The position numbers and the translations under genes were made by a program. Source: Fennellomyces sp. T-0311 (Eukaryota > Mucoromycota > Mucoromycetes > Mucorales > Lichtheimiaceae). Taken from it: a stretch of DNA of 64,000 nucleotides. Shown here one piece after another: positions 33,601 through 47,117 of the stretch (position 1 is the stretch's first letter; the number at the start of each line of letters is the position of its first letter). The stretch is from contig JALLLT010000038.1 in the NCBI GenBank assembly GCA_025266875.1, positions 1-64,000 on the forward strand. The letters are read 5' to 3'. A model generated the notes under the pieces. That model worked only from the letters and a program-made list of their open reading frames with translations. It was not told the origin of the DNA and searched no databases.

Positions 33601-36600
33601 AGCGACATTGCGTTGCCTAATCATCTGGAAAAGCGTCAACAAGGTTTCGAAGAGGCGTTCGAAGATCTGATGAACCGCTGTCAGTTTTGTCGCAAAGTCG
33701 TGGAGCAGTATCTCAAGGTCGTGGATGTTGTGCGCATGTTTCATGAACTCAAGGAACAAGGGGAAGCGTTGCGACAAGCCATGCTTGAAAACAATCACAA
33801 CACGGCTGAAGAAGAGGAATTGTACACCGCAAGCGTTCAAAAGTTCAAGGAACAATCCGCCTACTTGATCACGCATTATGCCGCTCAAGTGCCCTATCCC
33901 GTAGTTCCCGAAACAAAGACGGCTATCGGGACCGGCGATGAGCAGGATAACGAGCTCGCCAACGAACAGATTCGAAGCACGATTGGCGCGTATGGCACGT
34001 CGTTGGCACTGTTGGCTGAAGGCTTGGATCAGTTACTGGCCAATCGACAATACGTTTTATCGTTGCATGAACGAGCCAAGAGTGCCTATGACAAGATGAC
34101 GCGATTGACAGCGTGGATGGATGAGCGGATTCGAACCCTCAACAAGACCAAAATCGATATCAAGAACCAAACGGCGTTGGATGAAATGGAGGAGGAGGAA
34201 GTGACTCGATTGGAAAAGGAACGTGATGGCATTCATACCCGTCTCCATCAAATCGAACAAGAGGATTTGACCAACATTCTTCAAGAAGTGCGACAACTCG
34301 AGGATGACGTCGATGCATCCAATGCGGTTTCCATTGATCGCCATTCGCTTGTCAGTGGTATCGAGGGTCTGGAAATGGCTCATCAACAACTTGAAAGTCT
34401 ATTGACCCAACGCGCCTTTGATTTGGACGTGACCAAACGATACATGGCGTGGCAAACCATGTACAACAAATCGAACCATCTGATTCTCACGGTGGGGCGC
34501 AAAATCTGGGATTTATGCATCAAAAAAGCGCGATTCGATCCGAGCCGTGAAGATATCGACAGGCCATCCTACGCGCATGACAATGAAAACGCGCAAGCAT
34601 TGCAATTGCTGCAGGACCGCGTGACAGAAATCGGCGATCGACACATGACAGTGTTGGGCGACATGCATCAACAATGGGTCGATACGGAACTGGATACCAC
34701 GATGGTGAATGAAAAGCAATCCCAGGTGGAACAAAAGTATGCCGACTTGCAACACTTGTTGACATACACGACCGAATTGATGACTCAACGATCCATCATT
34801 ACCGAGTTTTTGTTGCGGGTCCAAGATGCGCAGCGTGATGGCGAAAAGATTCGTGATGCCATTGCCAAAATGACCCGAAGAATCATGGAAACCCAACAAG
34901 CCGATCTGTCGCGTGCCGATCAGTTTGGTCAAACCATCGATGCGATTTGGCAAGAGTGCGGTCAGTCCATGCCGTACCCGACCTATAACGGATCAGGTCT
35001 GTTGCGATCATTGCAGCCCACGGAAACTGCAAATTACAATGCACAGATCAAGGCCCAGATCAAGGCGTTGATTGATCGGAAAATGGATGAGTTGCAGGCG
35101 TTGAAGGAAGCCATTGATCAGTTGTTGGAAACGTATCGTCAGGCCAATCACACAAAGACATTGACGGGTCAATACGATGATGAAGCGGCCGAGTTGCAGG
35201 CCTGGATCGATGAACAAGCGGCTCAATTGAAACAGCAACATATCGATATCACCGCAGACAATGCAACCTTTGCCACCATGACGGATGAAATCATGCAAGA
35301 TTTGGAAACAAAACATGGTGTATTGGTCGACACATTGCAAGAATTCGAAACGATTCGACTCAAACAGTTGCATGACAAGGTCGCTCAGTTGATGGAGAAC
35401 AGCATCAAATCTGTCGATATCACGCAACCTGTCCGTCGACTGGGTCAAGTCATGTCCAATCTCGAACAGCTCAAGGATTCGTTGGCGGATCATCGCGTCA
35501 CCATGGAAGCAGCCAACAAGCGAATCATTTGGCAAAAAAAGTTGCAGGCGGGTCGAGAACAATTGGAAGCCATGAGTGAACGGTTGCGAACCTTCAATGC
35601 CAACAAGAGCAAGTATGTTGCGCAAGAATCGTTCAACCATCAGCATGTCGAGCAATTGGAACACGAATGGGATGATTTGATCCAGCAAAAGAACGTCTTT
35701 TCCACCGAAACCTTACCGGCTATTGAACAGAGTTACGATACGTTCGTCGCGTACTTTGCCAAATTGGCCAGACCCGTTGCGACTCCAGATCATATCGAGG
35801 CTTGGATGGAATCGCTGAATCGCGCCACGAATCGGTTCGAGGAGAATTTGGGTGCACGGTCCAAGGAGCTGGATTTGGTCAGACAACGATTGTCATTTGA
35901 TGACCAGTTGCATGGTGTTTTGCAATGGTTGCAGGAACATCAACAACATATCAACGCGTTTATCGAGGACCGCGAACGATGGAACGAGAATGAAAAGTTG
36001 CGAGATGCGTGGATCCAATTGAACCAAGAGTATCAGAATCACTGTGACAATGTGATTCGTGGCCTGTTGAACGACTTGAATGAGTTGCGTGAAGCATCGT
36101 ATGGCGCCAACATGATTTTGGTATCCGATCCATTGACCACGAAAATCACTCAACTCGACCACATGCAGAAGCGGATTCAGCTCGATCTGGCATTTGCCGA
36201 GGGCATTGTCACCCAACGCTGCTTGATGCGTGAATTCTTGGATCGTATGGCGGCGTTGGAACAATCTGCCGAGCAGATTCGTGAAGCAATCGCTTCATCG
36301 TCCCCCCACGAAAACATGTTTGAGCGCGTGCAAGCGTTGAGATCAGAGAGTCAACGGGTGGATCGCGACATGACCACCCACATGCTGTACCCGACACGAG
36401 ACGGCGTATCAACCCAGCAGCAATTGAAGGACGATGCCATGAACTCATTGGTGCGCGATACAATCGAGACCAAGAGCAACCGACTGGCCACCTTGTTGGA
36501 TGGATTGGAAGAGCTCCTCGAGTCCAAGGAAAACGTCTCACGACGGAAAATGGCCATGGAAGCGTATCGCAAGGAATTCCAGGCGTGTATGGATTGGATC

Positions 36601-39600
36601 GATGCTCGCAAATCAATGCTGGAAAGGGCACGGACTCACATTCCATCCAACATTCCTGGATTGCGCGATGGCATCAGTCTCACCGACAACATTCAATCCA
36701 CATCGCAAGCCAGCGAAAATGCCATGACCACATTGAAAGCGGCCTGTCGTCGGTTGGAGGAATGGCCGCAAGAACAGTCGGTGGCGGAACGCGCGTGGGC
36801 GGATTTGCTCGGTGATGCTGCCCATACCAAACAGCAACTGTTGGCCGCGCTGGTGCCTGCCGAAATCCAAGAGCGGGCACAAAGGTTATTGCAATCGTTG
36901 CAACAACTTTATGATGAAATCTCGCAGGCGGAAACAGCCACTGTAACAGACGATCAAATTTCGCAATGGCAGAAACAGGTGGACGAATACGAATCCAGGG
37001 ATTACCAGCAATTGCAAGCTGATGCGTCGAATCAAACTGACAACGATGTCAAGGAACAATTGGATCGGGTGGCTGAAAGTGCAATGCAAGTTCGAAGGGC
37101 CATCACCACACTGTATGATGCGGTCAACAAGAGTCGATTGCAAAAGACGCACGGGGACAATGCCGATGTTGTACAAGCTCGATTGAAGGAGGTCTGTGCG
37201 TTCATTCATGCCGCGCAACAACCGATCGAGGCACACGATGTGGAGCAGGTCAAGCAGCAGTATCAACAGCTGGTGTCGACGCACAAGGAAACGTTGGCGC
37301 AGATGGATGATTGCAAGGAAGCCTACAACGATTTGGTATCGTATTTCAACTTTATTCGGAGCCAGATTGATGTGGATGAGGCTACGGAACAACGTCAAGC
37401 TGACATTGATGCTCAATGGTCGGAACTCGAAATGGCCAGCGACCATTTGCAGCAGTTGGTCAGTGACATGGCCAAGTCCGTCGAGTGTCACGAAACGTTG
37501 GCAAGGCTGACCAAGGATTTGGTTTCCATCAAGAAGGATGTGGATGCATTTGATATCGACAAGGGCGAGTCGGTTCTGGATGCCGCAACGCGACGATTGC
37601 AGACGATTGTCCATGTGCTGGGTGAACTTGCCAACAGTATCGATGACCAGTATTTTCTGGAACACCATGCCAGCCTGATGCAGGAGGTCAGAGGTATTGA
37701 AAAAGAAATTGAAGAGCACCGCAAATGGTGCGCGCAACAATCGGCTTTGGATGCGTTCAAGCAGCAGGCCAAGGAGATTAAACATGGGTGTCTCGAACAA
37801 CTTGCCAAGATCCGTGCGGGCGAGCCGCAAGACACGGAAACATATGGCAAGCTACTCAGTGCGGCCAAGAACGAAATGGATCAGTACGATGTGAATGGAT
37901 CATTTGCTCTGCAATGTGAGCGACTCGTAGACGAACTGCAAGTCGACGAGAAAGCGATCCAAAATGTCCGGCAACCGGTCATTGCCACATTCGAAGCACT
38001 CAATGGCACCATCAAGGACGAGGAGGCGTATCTGGAGTTTATGAAGCAATATGCGAAGCATGAAAAGTCAAGCACATCACTTCGCGGTTCCCTCGATGCC
38101 CTCAAATCGACCATCACCGGAGCCAACAGTGATGCCACAGAAACGCCCATGTTGATTTCGGATATGGAGAAATCCATCGAGGAGTCGTTGCAGGCGTTGG
38201 AAGATCAAGGAGGCGTGATTGTCAGTTTGGTGAAAAAGGGGGACAAGCGGTATGGCAACGCACAAAAGAAGGCTGATGATCGATACGCATCATTGAAGAA
38301 CGAGTATCATCAACTCAAGCATGTCATTGGCGAAACACTGGCTCGCATGGAAAAGCAAAAGAAACATCGCGATGTATCTGCCAAACTGACCGAAACAATG
38401 CGGTATGTGGACAAGCTCAAAGACCGTGCCAATGCGTTGCAAATGTCGAGCGAGGACAAGAGCATCATTACGGTCGAACAGGAAGAGTTGCAAGAACTCG
38501 AACAGGAAGTTGCCAAGATTTCGCTGGATGCATTTGAAGTTCCCGACAACGACAAGACATTGAAGAGTCAACGGGCGTCGCTGGAACAAAGCATATCAAC
38601 GCTCCAAGATCTGCTGGCTGTCCGACGCAGCGAAACGCAAGGGAATATTGGGGAATTCATACAAATTGTGGATCGACTCGAAAAACAAGCCGGACTATTG
38701 CAAACAGCCATTGACGACGCGGCACCTCACCATGCGGCGGTGGTCAACAACAAATTCAGCAAGACGGATCTGCAATCGCTGCTGCGAAACTTGGTTGCGT
38801 CGTACAAGACATGCGAGCCCAAAATGACGCAGCTTGTCAAAAAGGCAAAGGCGGAAGCTGGGCGACATTCGGATGATCCGCGGGTATCGGAACGATTGAC
38901 CAAAGCACTGGCAAGATGCAACAAGATCAAGGCAGGTGCGGCGGCACGTGAGCGAGAACTTCAAACGTGCATCAGTCAATTGGACCATGAATTCTTTACC
39001 AAATTGGCCATGGTCAAATCCACACCACGCAAAACGGTCAAGAAAACCGGATTGCCGCCTCTGCCTTCTGTTTCCATGACCCGTCGTTCTTCGAGTCAAA
39101 GTAGTTCGGCAAGTACCACCCGCAAAAGTCGTGTACCGTATCAACGCCCGTCCAAAACGCCTATCCCGTCAAGATCGGTGTCAAGAACACGCTATGTCGC
39201 CGATCCCAAGAATGAGTTGGATATGGAATTGGGTCGGATCGTCAATGAAAACGCCTACAGAGTCAAGGTCAAGATGGTCCCTGGTGAAGTGGGCAAGTAC
39301 TGGTTTGGTGAAGTCAATCCTCGATTGGTCTATTGTCGCATTTTACCCAGCAAGTTGGTCATGGTGCGTGTTGGAGGTGGTTGGGTCGAATTGTCAAAGT
39401 AAGTCTTTTGTTGTTGCTTTTTTCTTTGTTCTGCCAAAGTAACTTGTATAAAATAGGTTCTTGCACGATCATAAATTAAACGAAGGCAGTATCCGAACAC
39501 CAGCTGCAGACGATACCATCTCAAGTACAAGCAGTAGTGGATCATCAGGTGGATCATCATCAACATCAACGCCGTTTCAATCTTCATTGGCACCTACAAC

Positions 39601-39850
39601 ACGCTGCAGATCACCTTCTGGTCGTATCACTGTTCGCGGTGGCGGTGGCGTGAGTGCTACTAGCAGCAGTGACATGTTGTCAACAACGTGGTCGTCCTCC
39701 AGTCGACGCTCATCCAAAACACCTCGTGGTGGTTATGTCGAAGGCGATAAGTATATTCGTGTGGATGAAGCAGGAAATCAATTAATGGTCAAAATGACCA
39801 AGGCAGAAGACGGTGCCAAAATGCCTATTGTTACCCGGAGACGAACATAA
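30655..39850 (+). CDS. Giant spectraplakin-like protein: two CH domains, long rod, GAS2 domain; 2995 aa
   Basis: Exons are 30655-31215, 31297-31909, 31979-39398 and 39457-39850, in phase. Residues about 68-174 are a first calponin-homology domain (QKRTLTKWVN, DLRDGKRLLKLL, IVNGDLKMTLALI) and about 233-353 a second (LLRWVRIQL, SWRNGVAFCLLLHRHDP). The tandem is the classical actin-binding module. Residues about 390-2700 are an acidic, Gln/Leu-rich helical rod with recurrent Trp positions, resembling degenerate spectrin repeats. A GAS2 domain (about 2803-2872; YRVKVKMVPGEVGKYWFGE) would bind microtubules, followed by a Ser-rich tail. No EF hands or plakin repeats were seen. The layout predicts an actin-microtubule crosslinker; that role is inference from animal relatives. 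Confidence 0.9.
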
Positions 39851-41480
39851 TTACCCTCTCTATTCATATACACATCATTCCAATGCATTAGCCAAACATT
39901 GTACTACTATTTACCCCTCCCTTTTTTCTCTCTTTCCCTCTCTCTCTCTCTCTCACATGCGTAGATAATTACAAAAAAGTGTTATTTTTCACATAATATC
40001 ATTTGTTTCCGGAAAGATTGATGTAATAAGAAATTTTTTTTCGAAATGTACATGTTCTGTAGTCAAGCTTCATTGATTGACCATTGGTCACTATCACCGG
40101 GCACGTGGATATATGAAGATAATATAGAGGCAAGTCGCAGCGAACAGCATTGCAGTGGCCCAATGTTCTGACCTTGAGATTCACCTATCTGTGCGTGTGC
40201 TTTTTTCATTTATCCTTCTTTACTGTTTAAAGAATTATGCGACCACAAATTAAATGAGAGCTCTATCCATCCGTGGAACAGTAAATTGTATAAACGAAAG
40301 CGTAGGTAGATCTTCACCAACATCATAGGCTCCAGTCAATCCTCAGACATGTAGCGCACCGGATCCCTGCCATATCACGCAGTTTTTACTTAACGAATCA
40401 CCCATGATGGAACCCTGCTAAAAGGGAAAAAAACGTAGTTATTATTACGTCAAGGATCTCCATAAAATTCATCACGTGGACACCGCATCTCCCCGGTGAT
40501 AAATATACTCGCATAAAATCAGGTGATGTGCTTTGTTGCCAGGTAGCCATAGTAACAAGTGCATCTAGTAATGAGCAGATCAAATATTACGTTATGGTTA
40601 CATTCTATTTCATATTTCCAGGTTCATGAACAGCAAATGTAGCACAAGGCGGATGTTTATGGAAGAATTTATGCAAGGGAAATAGGTGTACATACTATGC
40701 TTGTCGCGAAGAGTCATCGGCACTTAACATTTGTCGTGTATATGGCTGGAGACAAAATATACAGAGCTTGAGCCGAAATCGTTGCTTCATGGATTGTACG
40801 CATGATTTTAATGTCTAATGAAAACTGTCGTCGATGTATCAGCTATTCGTCAATTATTCGCGTAACATTCAGCTGGTCACCAAAAGCTACAATTATTATC
40901 GGATGTAACCTTGGCGCTTGAACACCCCTCCGGATCGTCGTTTGTGAAATAAAAAAGAGTGTTCTTTATTTTCTATGGTCCCACTTTATGTATAATTTGT
41001 GCGTATGCTCCGTCTGGAGTCGTAGCTTACATACTAAACCATAACTGGTACATTTCGTTCAAGAAGGAGGCGTGGGATAAGGTCGGACTTGACGATCATT
41101 GTGATCGTCGTGCGTCGACCGATGGTACGGAATGTTTACTTTGATATAACTCTCTCCTTGTTATCAACAAAAAAAAGTTATAAGGGCGCCAAAGAAAAGT
41201 TACACTTTGCAAAGTACAGAAGTTTTAGCATTCGCGTCTTTTTCGTATTTACAATTAAGCTCTCATGCAAAGCCAGAATAGTAGTCTTACATTACACAAT
41301 CAAGGTTTTCTTGGAACAGTCTCGCCCTCATAATAAACCTGACTTTTTAAAGTTTGTAAAAAAGGGAACTATATTCTGTAATGATCATTTCGGAAAAAAA
41401 ACTCAGTTCCAGTACACTTAAACTTGTATAAATATTTGTCTCCCTTTTTTCCTTGGGATCAAACTAACTAAAAAAAAAGA
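39851..41480. other. Intergenic, 1.6 kb
   Basis: It begins with the 3' flank of the giant gene and a CT microsatellite at about 39938-39955. No coding region, repeat family or RNA gene was recognised. The stretch before 41481 contains a TATAAATA string near 41428, a plausible TATA box for the secreted-protein gene. Confidence 0.55.
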
Positions 41481-42782
41481 ATGGTGTGGATTACAAGGAT
41501 TGTTATTTCAACGGTAGTCGCTGCTTCACTCGTCCAAGCTGCTGTTGAAAAGCTCGATGCAAGCAAGTTTACTTTGTTTGGAAAACCAGGTCACTATGAA
41601 TCCATCATTGCAAAGCTTGATGATGAGCTACCAAATGTTACAGTTGCCGAAGTTATTCGCAATACAAACCATCCTAATCTCGCATATTCGGGACCTAGTC
41701 ACTGGGTTCAAGATTTTACGTATGTTCTAAACGAGTGAATAGTATATGGTTATAAACTGATCAAATCAAATCTTATGTGCATAGTTGGGACAAAAAGACC
41801 GGTTACAATGATCAGGATACGACAAAATGGTATCCACAAGGCATCACCTCCTCCTCTGACGCCTATGACAAAGGCACCTATGGCGACAACAACATCATCC
41901 TTACTTCGTGGTATGACCATACGGTGCCTTCCTCTGATTCTTCAAATAAGGGTGTCCGAATATCGTTTATCGATATGACCAATCCAAGTGATATCAAGTA
42001 TCGTAATGTTCTCTTGGTTGTACCTTATGAAACTTCCTCCGGCTCCCCATCTTTCCACAGCGTCAAGATACATGCAGGTGGTATCATGTGGTATGGAAAC
42101 CTTTTGTATGTTGTCGACACTGCCAACGGGATCCGTATCTTTGACTTGTCACATATCTACGAGGTTTCCATCGGCGACGGAATTGGTAACGTGGGTAGCG
42201 GACGATATGAAGCTGCCAACTACAAGTAAGTTTTTGCATACCACGTATAACGCACCCATGGCAATATTTTAATCCTTTCAACGTAAATGCAGATACGTTA
42301 TTCCTCAATGGGGTCATTATCTTGCTTACAGCAGCACTGCCAAAGGTTTTAATTTCTCATTCATATCACTCGACCGTACAACTACACCGGACTCGTTCGT
42401 CATGGGCCACTACAATTCTACCGGATACAATAACAGAGTTGTTCGTTTCGACATTGACTACAACTCCCGTTTACCAGTTCATAGCTCAGGTACCACAGCC
42501 ACTGCTACAGAGTTTTACAATGTTGGTTTGAAATCCATGCAAGGAGCAACCTCCGTCACAAAGAATGGCGTCCAAAAGTACTACTTTTCGTGCTCACGCG
42601 GTGAAAATACCAATGGTCATCTCTATACTTGGATCCCCGGACAGGATGTTGTTGAGCATACAGGAGTGTTATCAAAAGGTCCAGAGGATCTGGCATATCG
42701 TCAGCAGAACGATGAACTTTGGACACTGGGTGAACATCCAGGTGAACGGCCCATTTACGCCCTCAAGGCTGGTTCCTATTAG
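41481..42782 (+). CDS. Secreted beta-propeller-like protein of unknown function, 389 aa
   Basis: Exons are 41481-41719, 41785-42225 and 42293-42782, in phase. The first 20 residues form a signal peptide (VISTVVAASLVQA, then AVEK). The mature protein is rich in Gly, Ser, Tyr and Trp, with repeated short strands such as IHAGGIMWYG, LLYVVDTANG and FSFISLDRTTTPDS, as in beta-propellers. Cys is scarce. I recall similar secreted proteins in actinobacteria (the YPQGITSS and HAGGIMWYG segments), but no function, and this recollection could not be checked. The 3' end converges on the MFS gene, with 89 bases between them. A decayed copy of exon 3 lies at 58043-58500. Confidence 0.85.
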
Positions 42783-42871
42783 CGTTAGATGCGTGTTGTA
42801 ATGCAGTTACGTTAAAGCTTTTTTTGTTCTTTTTCTTTGTTTTTCAAATGAAACTTTGCAGCATGACGGAT

Positions 42872-44762
42872 TTATATTTTCGAAAAGATGTTTCTATCTA
42901 TTCGTAATTTCAAGACAAGTGCTATACTTGCACTAAACATACATGCGCATCCGGTCATTAGTTTACAGGGAAGAAACGGCTCGGCAGAACTGATGGACTC
43001 AATTCCGCTAGCTACTGTACTCGCTAAGCTACCAAGGGCACAAAGAGTGTTGAGCAGGCTGATGACTGTAGGATAGTCGTCCATGCCCACCAAAAATGAC
43101 GTTATAGACGGACCTGAAAAAGTATAATACTAGTATGTAAAAGCTCTCAAAGTTTTGTTGCAAGCAGCTTACATGTGGAGCCAAATCCACCAGAGAAGAG
43201 ACCGTATATGATACTGAAGACGACGAGGGATGCAAAATTATAGGCAGGGATCCATATTAAAAAACAGCTCAGTCCACTGAGGGTACATGTAAGTATTAAA
43301 GCGTTCAATCTCCCAAGTCGATCAGCAGATAGCCTAGTATGCGTTGTGAGTATTGGCGTAGAATTTTTAGTACTTGGCAGTGGCTGGCTGCGATACTATT
43401 ACCCTATACCAATACGTCCTAAAAAGTTTGCACCGCAAATAAGAGATATTGCTGCTGACCCTTGGATATCAGAAAGTCCGATATGTGTGGCATACGCTAC
43501 ATACATAGCGGCTGGTCAGAAACGTCTACACATAAACAGAAACTACGTACATGGAAGAAATGTATATGGAATATATAGGCCGCCCATTTGAATAGGACCT
43601 TGAATAATCCACAAGATAACGTTTGCGTTGAGAAATGTTCTGGGATGATTTGTAGTCTTTGACGATCTAGCCTTTTTGCGACATCTAATACCAGTCGGCG
43701 TCTCTTTGATGAGGAGGCAGGCGACTGCGTTGATCGCCAGAAATACAAGCCCAAGGATCCGGAAAGTCCTACATTTATTTTTTTGCGCTTGTAAGTTAAT
43801 GAGTTAGATAATGTTTAAGCGTCCAAATGTGCGTACCAGGATGCATCAAGAGAATTGTTTATATGTGTCATAACAAATGGGACAACAAGGCCGGCAAATG
43901 GCTGTGAGCTTCCAATGATACCGAAAGCTGTGCTACTTCTCTTATCAAACCAGAATGGGAGAACTCGAAGGCCTACCTATACGATGCGAATAGATGCCAG
44001 ATTAGATCATGTGTAGTTAGCTAAGAGCATTTTATACATTGAATAGAATTGAGATTCCAATACCGCCAAATAGACTCATTGAAATATAGAGATGCCAAAT
44101 CTAGTTCCTTTATTAATTGTTGATACAAGCCTTTGCTGTTATCACTGTGAAATATACCTCGGTCGCCGCCCCCGCAGCTATTAGTCCGCCAGATGCTACA
44201 AGTGATCCGATAGCAAGGGCTAATCTTGCGCCTAATGTATTGTATATGATCGTAGTTGGGTAGGAAAACAAGTATACCATGGCTGTAACCAATGTGCCGG
44301 CAGCTGACAGCTGTACTGTAGTGTTACTGGACTTTCCAAAAACTTCTCTCTCATAGTAATCTTGCATAACTCCTATACTCAAAGTTAAGCTACTATCGTC
44401 CAACCAATAATCTTGATAAAAGCTTTTACCCCTGAGGCAGAATATACGTTAGTCTATACTTAAAGCAAACTCTCTTTCAGAAGATTTCATACCAGCAGTA
44501 TGGTAAGCCGCCTTCTAAAAGTGAAGCAAGAAACACAGCAAGTGTAACTAGCCAGCCGTAACCTCCATCAGGTGGTGATAATGTGTTTATCTCGTCGCGA
44601 TAGTCATCTTTCTCGTCAGGATCATACTCATGATCCACAATCCTTGATGAAATTCCATTTTTTTCAAATGTATCTTCTGTGGTAAACAAAGTTAGTTGTT
44701 ATTACTGCCCAAACATGGCTTGATGATGCCATACCGTCAGATTTTTCAAGCTTCATGTTCAT
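42872..44762 (-). CDS. MFS transporter, monocarboxylate-porter (MCT/SLC16) type, 472 aa
   Basis: Nine exons, in transcript order: 44762-44735, 44676-44493, 44431-44158, 44100-44038, 43976-43837, 43768-43549, 43509-43403, 43333-43173 and 43113-42872. The total is 473 codons including the stop. The family signature PPDGGYGWLVTLAVFL sits at the first membrane segment. Later segments include GLRVLPFWFDKRSSTAFG, a central charged loop, and GRIGIGLSADRLGRL between segments 8 and 9. Introns are 39-69 bp; the 39-bp one (43510-43548) is unusually short. Fungal members carry monocarboxylates or related small acids, though many are orphan; the substrate is unknown here. It lies in the plasma or an organelle membrane, beside P450 genes. 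Confidence 0.85.
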
Positions 44763-45724
44763 GGCTAGATATATTTTTGTGCCTTGGCTAATATAGGGTG
44801 TCACCGTAATAGTTTAAAGTACGGCTTTGCACGAATGGGTGCTGCGAGTACGGTAGAAGAAGAAAATGAGAGATCATCGTAATCCATACGTACGAAGTAT
44901 ATCTGGGGATACTAGTAATAGGATCGACGACGTGCATCATCCATGGGGAGCAGATTACAGAAAACATGTGTAAGTTTCCTACGTTGCCATATTTATTTCA
45001 CATACTTGGAGCCAGAATTGGGTATACACAGGTGCTATACACGCGCAGCAATTTAATGAAGTCTATACTGCTGTGGCAGTATAAGTAGAATGGTTACTGT
45101 TGGGAGGCGATATTATCTTTTCGGATATATAGACGAATTGAGGATCTGTATACATACAGAAAAGGGAATCTGTGGCTGTGTATATGTATGTAGATCGCTC
45201 CAAAAGGCGCATGTTGCTTACACATAGTCATTGCCTATACGACATTCGTCCAGAAGATTGCGCATAACATTTTTAGAGATATTATATAAATCTACAAACT
45301 TGGCTAATTTCCGGTGGAGTTATGTGGAAACTGCAACAATCTGATGGCTGGTATATCAAATGAGTAAAAATATGCAGGCGCAAGTGTACCTGCATGACCT
45401 TTGCTTTGTGGCATTATGAGCTGCTTACTACATTTTCTAAAGTGGCAAGTTGATGTTTGTGACGCTGTTGTGCAATATGGGGCGGATTTAGTATATACCG
45501 CGCAAAATGTTACTTAGCATAGTGACTTATGAACTCGTCATGTGAGTAACTGTGCATTACAATGGGAATATAAGTAACTGAAATTTGTTTAAAAACCTTA
45601 TTTAAACTTCTACTCCCTATTCTTCATAATCGTAACCTCAAGAAACTCTGTGACGCCTTTAGAGATACATCGATCCTACGCATGTAATGCTCAAAATATT
45701 CGATACCCGAGTAAACTCAAGTAA
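44763..45724. other. Intergenic, about 1 kb
   Basis: AT-rich sequence between the MFS start and the P450 pseudogene. No gene was recognised. The lost 5' half of the pseudogene may once have lain here, but no P450 N-terminal sequence can be read. Confidence 0.5.
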
Positions 45725-47117
45725 AATGGTGAATAAACCAGCTTTAACGGGCATCTTTCCTGCCAGAGAAACGAAGCGATTCTGAAATCATGTATGGCGT
45801 TGTTGATGAAAAATTACTCATAATTTAGGTTCAGTGGATTTCACGGCTGGGTCTAACAATGGACACTTGAGGTGCTTGAAATAGCGAACTATCGTATGCG
45901 TATAAGATTGCGGTTGTGCATAGATGTCAAACCGCCTCTAATGTGTACAATCAGATTTTGATTTCAATACTATTGAAATCCGAGTAACAAATGGAGTACT
46001 CGATATACACTATTGTACACAATATGGTCGATCCTTTGTTTTAGATATTCCCGCTTCTTGATAACCAGCCATTTATCTCAATTTTTTCACAAAGTTCAAC
46101 CGAATGCTTGACGAGGTTATCGCAAATAAGCGCAGGATCTTGAAGGGGGACTGCTGGCCACTTGGCGGTGTCAAAGATAATGAGAAGGGTTTGTTTACAT
46201 CGATAATCGATGCCGGACATGAAGGGGAAGGAGACACTTTCAGATAGAGAGCTGCGGGTAATCTTTTTTCATGATCTGTAAGTACATTTTTAGAATTATT
46301 TACCAAACTTGTTAGGCAAATCTTGTTCTGTTTTTTTATGGCGGGGAATGATACAACGTCATATGCCCTCGCTTGCGCTGTTTATCATTTGGGTATGAAT
46401 TAGGTAACAAAGCGCTCGACATATCACACGTTTCCTCATATTCTGCCTGTAGGGTATCCAAAAACGAGCACGAGAGCATGTCGATTGCGGTTTGGAGGAT
46501 GAGCATAATGATATTGCACCTACCGTTGAGTAATTACGGAGAATACCATATACCAATATTGATATCAAAGAGGCATGTTGAACATGATTTGCTCTTGTGC
46601 TTTGCTTGTAAATTGTGCTCGGTATAGACCCTGAGAGTGAATCCTCCTGCCGGTCAGAGTACTTTACGTGACGCAGCAAAAGATGCAGAGCTTACAAGAA
46701 CGTTTATACATTAAGGAACAGCGATGTTCACCTCGTTTATGGGCAACATCACCACCCAGTGGCATGGAAGGATCCAAACTCCTTCAATCCTGACAGATTT
46801 AAATCTGGAGGTGGGGCGGAGAAACTAGAAAATGCTGCAGGGCAAACGTTTGGCAGTGGACGGCAAGAGTGTGTTGGGACGAATTTTAGCTCGGCAGAGC
46901 AACGCCTGTTCTTACGTATATTATATAAACTTCAGATATTGATTAGAATTGCTACAACTCTAATGCTCATATTACTTTAGTGTTAGTAGGTAAATATGAG
47001 TGGCATTTGCCGGAAGATTTCAATTCTTAAAAACGATCTTGTTACAGAAGGTTTGGCTTTCTTTCCTTCCTGCCGTTGCTCCGAAAGATTTAAAGATTGT
47101 GCTTAAGCGATGCTATT
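45725..47117 (+). pseudogene. Cytochrome P450 pseudogene, related to the gene at 47974
   Basis: Sequence parallel to the downstream P450 begins near 45725 and runs through the equivalents of exons 4 to 9, with introns at matching places. The I-helix reads MAGNDTTS in one frame (about 46340). The heme region at about 46850-46900 reads FGSGRQECVG and lacks the Pro of the intact gene's FGSGPRQCLG; a single-base loss is likely. Many stops and shifts occur, for example after the I-helix and before 46759. The N-terminal third is missing. It is a dead tandem duplicate. Confidence 0.85.

Noticed and set aside
40959..41421. Two open frames in the gap before the secreted-protein gene
   Set aside because: AT-driven frames without motif, overlapping each other and the promoter region.
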